Assembly: GCF_016918765.2 (NCBI RefSeq)
Contig: NZ_CP092104.1
Location: 2,294,001-2,358,000 of the forward strand
Origin: Flagellatimonas centrodinii
GTDB taxonomy: Bacteria > Pseudomonadota > Gammaproteobacteria > Nevskiales > Nevskiaceae
Direction of reading: 5' to 3'
DNA: 64,000 nucleotides
Position numbers and translations under genes: made by a program. The notes under the pieces were generated by a model. The model did not search any database and had not been told where the DNA came from. It worked only from the letters and a program-made list of their open reading frames with translations. Positions 61,783-64,000 of this stretch are shown piece after piece; position 1 is the first letter of the stretch, and each line of letters starts with the position of its first letter.

Positions 61783-62127
61783 ATGACCGTCTCCATTCAA
61801 CCCGCTGCCGATGCAAAGCGTGCCGACCTTCCGACGCTGGAGGAATCGGCCAATGGCGCCGCCAGCGACGTCAACCTCGATGTGATTCTCGATGTCACCG
61901 TGACCCTCGCGATCGAGGTTGGCCGAACCCGAATCCCCATCCGCAACCTGTTGCAGCTGTCACAGGGCTCGGTGGTGGAGCTTGAGCGCGCCGCCGGCGA
62001 GCCGCTCGATGTCTACGTCAACGGCACCCTGATCGCCCATGGCGAGGTGGTGATGGTCAATGAAAAGTTCGGCGTCCGCCTGACCGATGTGGTCAGCCCT
62101 GCCGAACGTATCCGCAAGTTGCGCTGA
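61783..62127 (+). CDS. fliN: Flagellar motor switch protein FliN
   Basis: FliN is the lower C-ring protein. The 114 residues have a variable N-terminus and the SpoA domain 'VTLAIEVGRTRIPIRNLLQL' to 'GEVVMVNEKFGVRLTDVVSP'. It is nine bases after fliM. Confidence 0.96.
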   Translation: MTVSIQPAADAKRADLPTLEESANGAASDVNLDVILDVTVTLAIEVGRTRIPIRNLLQLSQGSVVELERAAGEPLDVYVNGTLIAHGEVVMVNEKFGVRLTDVVSPAERIRKLR

Positions 62128-62130
62128 GTG

Positions 62131-62427
62131 ATGGAAACGGTCCCCGCCGGTCCGGGTCTTGGTGCTGCCGTGCAGATGTTGGTGATGCTGGCATTGGTGG
62201 TGGGTGTCATTCTCGTAGCGGGCCGCGCCGTGCGTCGATTCCGCTTGCTACCGCAGGCGGACGGACGGGTGAAGGTGTGCGCCGTCCAGCACCTCGGGCC
62301 GCGTCAGCAGTTGGTGCTGGTCGAGGTCGAAGGCGACAAGGTACTGGTAGGCGTCAGCCCCGCCGGGATCACCCGCCTGTGGTCCCGACCCAGCTTTGCA
62401 GCTGCGATGGACGAGGTGCCGTCATGA
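62131..62427 (+). CDS. fliO: Flagellar biosynthetic protein FliO
   Basis: This is a 98-residue protein with one N-terminal membrane helix (about 11-32) and a short cytoplasmic SpoA-related domain ('VCAVQHLGPRQQLVLVEVEGDK'). It helps assemble FliP. A GTG at 62128 is an alternative start. The stop overlaps fliP. Confidence 0.85.
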   Translation: METVPAGPGLGAAVQMLVMLALVVGVILVAGRAVRRFRLLPQADGRVKVCAVQHLGPRQQLVLVEVEGDKVLVGVSPAGITRLWSRPSFAAAMDEVPS

Positions 62428-63206
62428 GATTGCGTCCGCTCGTGCTTGTGCTACCCCTCCTTCTGTTGGCAGGTGCTGACGCCGCAGTCGCGGCGGAGGC
62501 CGAAGTTGCGCTCGCGGGCGCCGCCCTGCCACAGATCCCGGCCCTGACCATGACGCCCACCGCAGACGGGGGGGCGCAGTGGAGCCTGAGCCTGCAGGTG
62601 CTGGGGGCGATGACCTTGCTCAGCGTGCTGCCGGCATTGCTGATGTGCACCACCGGCTTTGCCCGCATCCTGATCGTCCTGGCCTTGCTGCGGCAGGCAT
62701 TGGGTACCGCCGGAACGCCCTCCAACCCCATTCTCATCGGCTTGGCGCTCTTGCTCACAGGCTTTGTGATGCAACCCACCTTCGAGCGAGCCTGGGTCGA
62801 AGGCGTGCAGCCCTACCTCGATGCCGAGATGGCGTTTGCCGATGCCGCGCCGAAGGCCGCCGATCCGTTGCGTCAGTTCATGCTGCAGCAGACCCGCGAG
62901 CAGGACCTGTTGCTGTTTGCCGAGCTGTCCGGGCATCCCGACGGGTTCAGCCGACCCGAGGATGTCCCGCTGACCGTGCTGGCGGCCGCTTTTCTCACCA
63001 GTGAGTTGAAGACCGCCTTTCAGATCGGATTTCTGCTGTTCGTGCCGTTCGTGGTGATCGATCTGGTGGTTGCCAGCGTGCTGATGAGCCTCGGCATGAT
63101 GATGCTGTCGCCGATGATGATCTCGCTGCCGTTCAAATTGATGTTGTTCGTGCTGGTGGACGGGTGGACATTGGTCGCCGGCTCCTTGGTCCGGAGCTTC
63201 GGATGA
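62424..63206 (+). CDS. fliP: Flagellar export gate protein FliP
   Basis: This is a 260-residue core export-gate protein. A cleavable signal peptide (about 1-23) is followed by 'SLQVLGAMTLLSVLPALLMC', 'GFARILIVLALLRQALGTAG' and C-terminal 'MSLGMMMLSPMMISLPFKLM', all FliP signatures. The start overlaps fliO and the end overlaps fliQ (ATGA). Confidence 0.96.
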   Translation: MRLRPLVLVLPLLLLAGADAAVAAEAEVALAGAALPQIPALTMTPTADGGAQWSLSLQVLGAMTLLSVLPALLMCTTGFARILIVLALLRQALGTAGTPSNPILIGLALLLTGFVMQPTFERAWVEGVQPYLDAEMAFADAAPKAADPLRQFMLQQTREQDLLLFAELSGHPDGFSRPEDVPLTVLAAAFLTSELKTAFQIGFLLFVPFVVIDLVVASVLMSLGMMMLSPMMISLPFKLMLFVLVDGWTLVAGSLVRSFG

Positions 63207-63472
63207 CGCCGGAAGATGTGCTCACCCAGGGCCGAGCCGCCATCGAGGTAGCGGTGCTGCTGGCGGCGCCGCTGCTGTTGGCGGCGCTGTTGTCAGGCCT
63301 GCTGATCGGCCTGTTCCAGGCGGCAACGCAGATCAACGAAATGACGTTGTCATTCATCCCCAAGGTGCTTGCGGTGGCGGCCGCCCTGACCCTGACCGGG
63401 CCGTGGATGCTGCGTGTGATCGTCGATTACACACGCGCCCTGATCCTCTCGATCCCACAATGGGTGGGGTGA
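63203..63472 (+). CDS. fliQ: Flagellar export gate protein FliQ
   Basis: This is an 89-residue protein with two membrane helices ('VAVLLAAPLLLAALLSGLL' and 'LAVAAALTLTGPWMLRVIV') and the conserved 'LFQAATQINEMTLSFIPK' between them. The ATG overlaps the fliP stop. The stop codon is in the loop of a hairpin (63463-63480) that opens the repeat-rich gap before fliR. Confidence 0.95.
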   Translation: MTPEDVLTQGRAAIEVAVLLAAPLLLAALLSGLLIGLFQAATQINEMTLSFIPKVLAVAAALTLTGPWMLRVIVDYTRALILSIPQWVG

Positions 63473-63480
63473 GCCCCACC
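63463..63480 (+). repeat. Hairpin spanning the fliQ stop codon
   Basis: GGTGGGG (63463-63469) and CCCCACC (63474-63480) pair perfectly around TGAG, so the fliQ TGA is in the loop. Confidence 0.75.
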
Positions 63481-63535
63481 GCTTTTGCGAGCACTGCTCG
63501 CAGGTGGGGCGAACGCCCCGGCATGGATGCCGGGG
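63478..63535 (+). repeat. 58-bp hairpin-rich repeat, copy 1
   Basis: Holds three hairpins in a row: GCGAG/CTCGC (loop CACTG), GGGGCG/CGCCCC (loop AA) and CCGGCAT/ATGCCGG (loop GG). An identical copy begins 126 bp downstream. It fills part of the 203-bp fliQ-fliR gap, which encodes no gene. Confidence 0.93.
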
Positions 63536-63603
63536 CCGGAGTGGATTCGCGAGGTGAGGGCCCGCCAGGATGGCCTGCGCCGAGGTGTATTCGCGGCACA
63601 ACA

Positions 63604-63661
63604 ACCGCTTTTGCGAGCACTGCTCGCAGGTGGGGCGAACGCCCCGGCATGGATGCCGGGG
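63604..63661 (+). repeat. 58-bp hairpin-rich repeat, copy 2
   Basis: Identical to copy 1 in sequence and orientation. It ends 14 bp before the fliR ATG, so the last hairpin lies close to the fliR ribosome-binding site. The 68 bp between copies contain further short near-repeats (ATTCGCGAGG, ATTCGCGGCA). Confidence 0.93.
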
Positions 63662-63675
63662 GCTCGCACTGACCC

Positions 63676-64000
63676 ATGATCCCCGGTGACATCACCATCG
63701 CACTCTGGGGCGGCCTGCTACAGACCACCTGGACCGGCCTGCGGGTCAGTGCCTTCGTCGCGACTGCGCCGGTCCTCGGCGGGCGAACCGTCCCCGGCCG
63801 GGTACGCCTGTTGCTGGCGGTGGTGCTGACCCCGATTCTGGCCGCGGTACTGCCGCCGGTGGCCACCCCTGAAATGTTCAGCAGCGACTGGTGGTTGGCG
63901 GTGGTGTTCAACGTCGGTGTCGGCTTGCTGCTGGGCACCTTGCTGCAATTGTTGTTCGAATCGCTGATGTTGGCATCCGAACTGATCAGCGCCACCGCCG
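63676..64000 (+). CDS. fliR: Flagellar export gate protein FliR, N-terminal part
   Basis: The first 108 residues are in the window, starting MIPGDITIALWGGLLQ. Hydrophobic helices, 'RVSAFVATAPVLGGRTVPGRVRLLLAVVL' and 'NVGVGLLLGTLLQLLFESLMLASELIS', match FliR. The gene runs off the end. It is separated from fliQ by 203 bp of repeats, with no clear ribosome-binding site beyond a weak purine stretch. Confidence 0.93.
   Translation, partial: MIPGDITIALWGGLLQTTWTGLRVSAFVATAPVLGGRTVPGRVRLLLAVVLTPILAAVLPPVATPEMFSSDWWLAVVFNVGVGLLLGTLLQLLFESLMLASELISATA

Overview
The window is a high-G+C chromosomal segment of a flagellated Gammaproteobacterium. This rests on the 16S rRNA, the Ile/Ala spacer tRNAs, the purM-purN and cutA/aroQ/accB/accC neighbourhoods, and the polar-flagellum gene order. 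A relative of the Nevskiales/Xanthomonadales is my best guess, but the order-level placement is weak. No prophage, transposase, CRISPR array or plasmid gene is visible.

Layout. 1-14.8 kb is housekeeping and catabolic: perM-like/DUF2066 on the minus strand diverging from purM-purN-DUF3108; a minus-strand cluster of Nudix/MBL fusion, alpha/beta hydrolase and isovaleryl-CoA dehydrogenase; rdgC; an SLC13 permease; cysC; a glutathione peroxidase; a DmdC-like acyl-CoA dehydrogenase; a ComEA-like HhH protein; and suhB diverging from trmJ. 14.9-20.6 kb is a complete rrn operon (promoter, boxA, 16S, tRNA-Ile, tRNA-Ala, 23S, 5S, terminator). 20.7-26.6 kb holds two DUF proteins, an unrecognised lipoprotein, mutS and a class II DAHP synthase. 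26.7-33.4 kb is a fatty-acid beta-oxidation block on the minus strand (fadE, a two-function hydratase/dehydrogenase, a thiolase), diverging from a TetR regulator with an inverted-repeat operator candidate between them.

35.4-40.4 kb carries the first flagellar block: fliC, flaG, fliD, fliS, a FliT-like gene, a possible PilZ protein and a NarL-type response regulator. 40.5-50.2 kb is a housekeeping interval: an OmpA-type protein, prfB with its programmed frameshift, lysS, a rhodanese gene with tolC, accB-accC, aroQ, a TlpA-like thioredoxin, a DsbD alpha-domain-only protein, cutA and tRNA-Val. From 50.86 kb to the end lies the second flagellar block: a flagellum-linked sigma-54, a receiver-less sigma-54 activator, then fliE-F-G-H-I-J-K and fliL-M-N-O-P-Q-R (fliR is cut by the window edge). 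Most of these overlap by ATGA or GTGA, so each run is probably one transcript.

The most unusual DNA is non-coding. Just downstream of tRNA-Val is an exact 161-bp tandem repeat. Each unit repeats the 3' end of the tRNA, a rho-independent terminator, an inverted copy of the tRNA T-arm, and three GC-rich hairpins. A second hairpin-rich direct repeat (58 bp, two copies) separates fliQ from fliR, genes that normally abut. Other points of interest are a DsbD reduced to its alpha domain beside a TlpA-like protein, an MBL-fold protein lacking the usual metal motif, small duplications at the stop codons of two genes, and candidate operators in the fatty-acid block.
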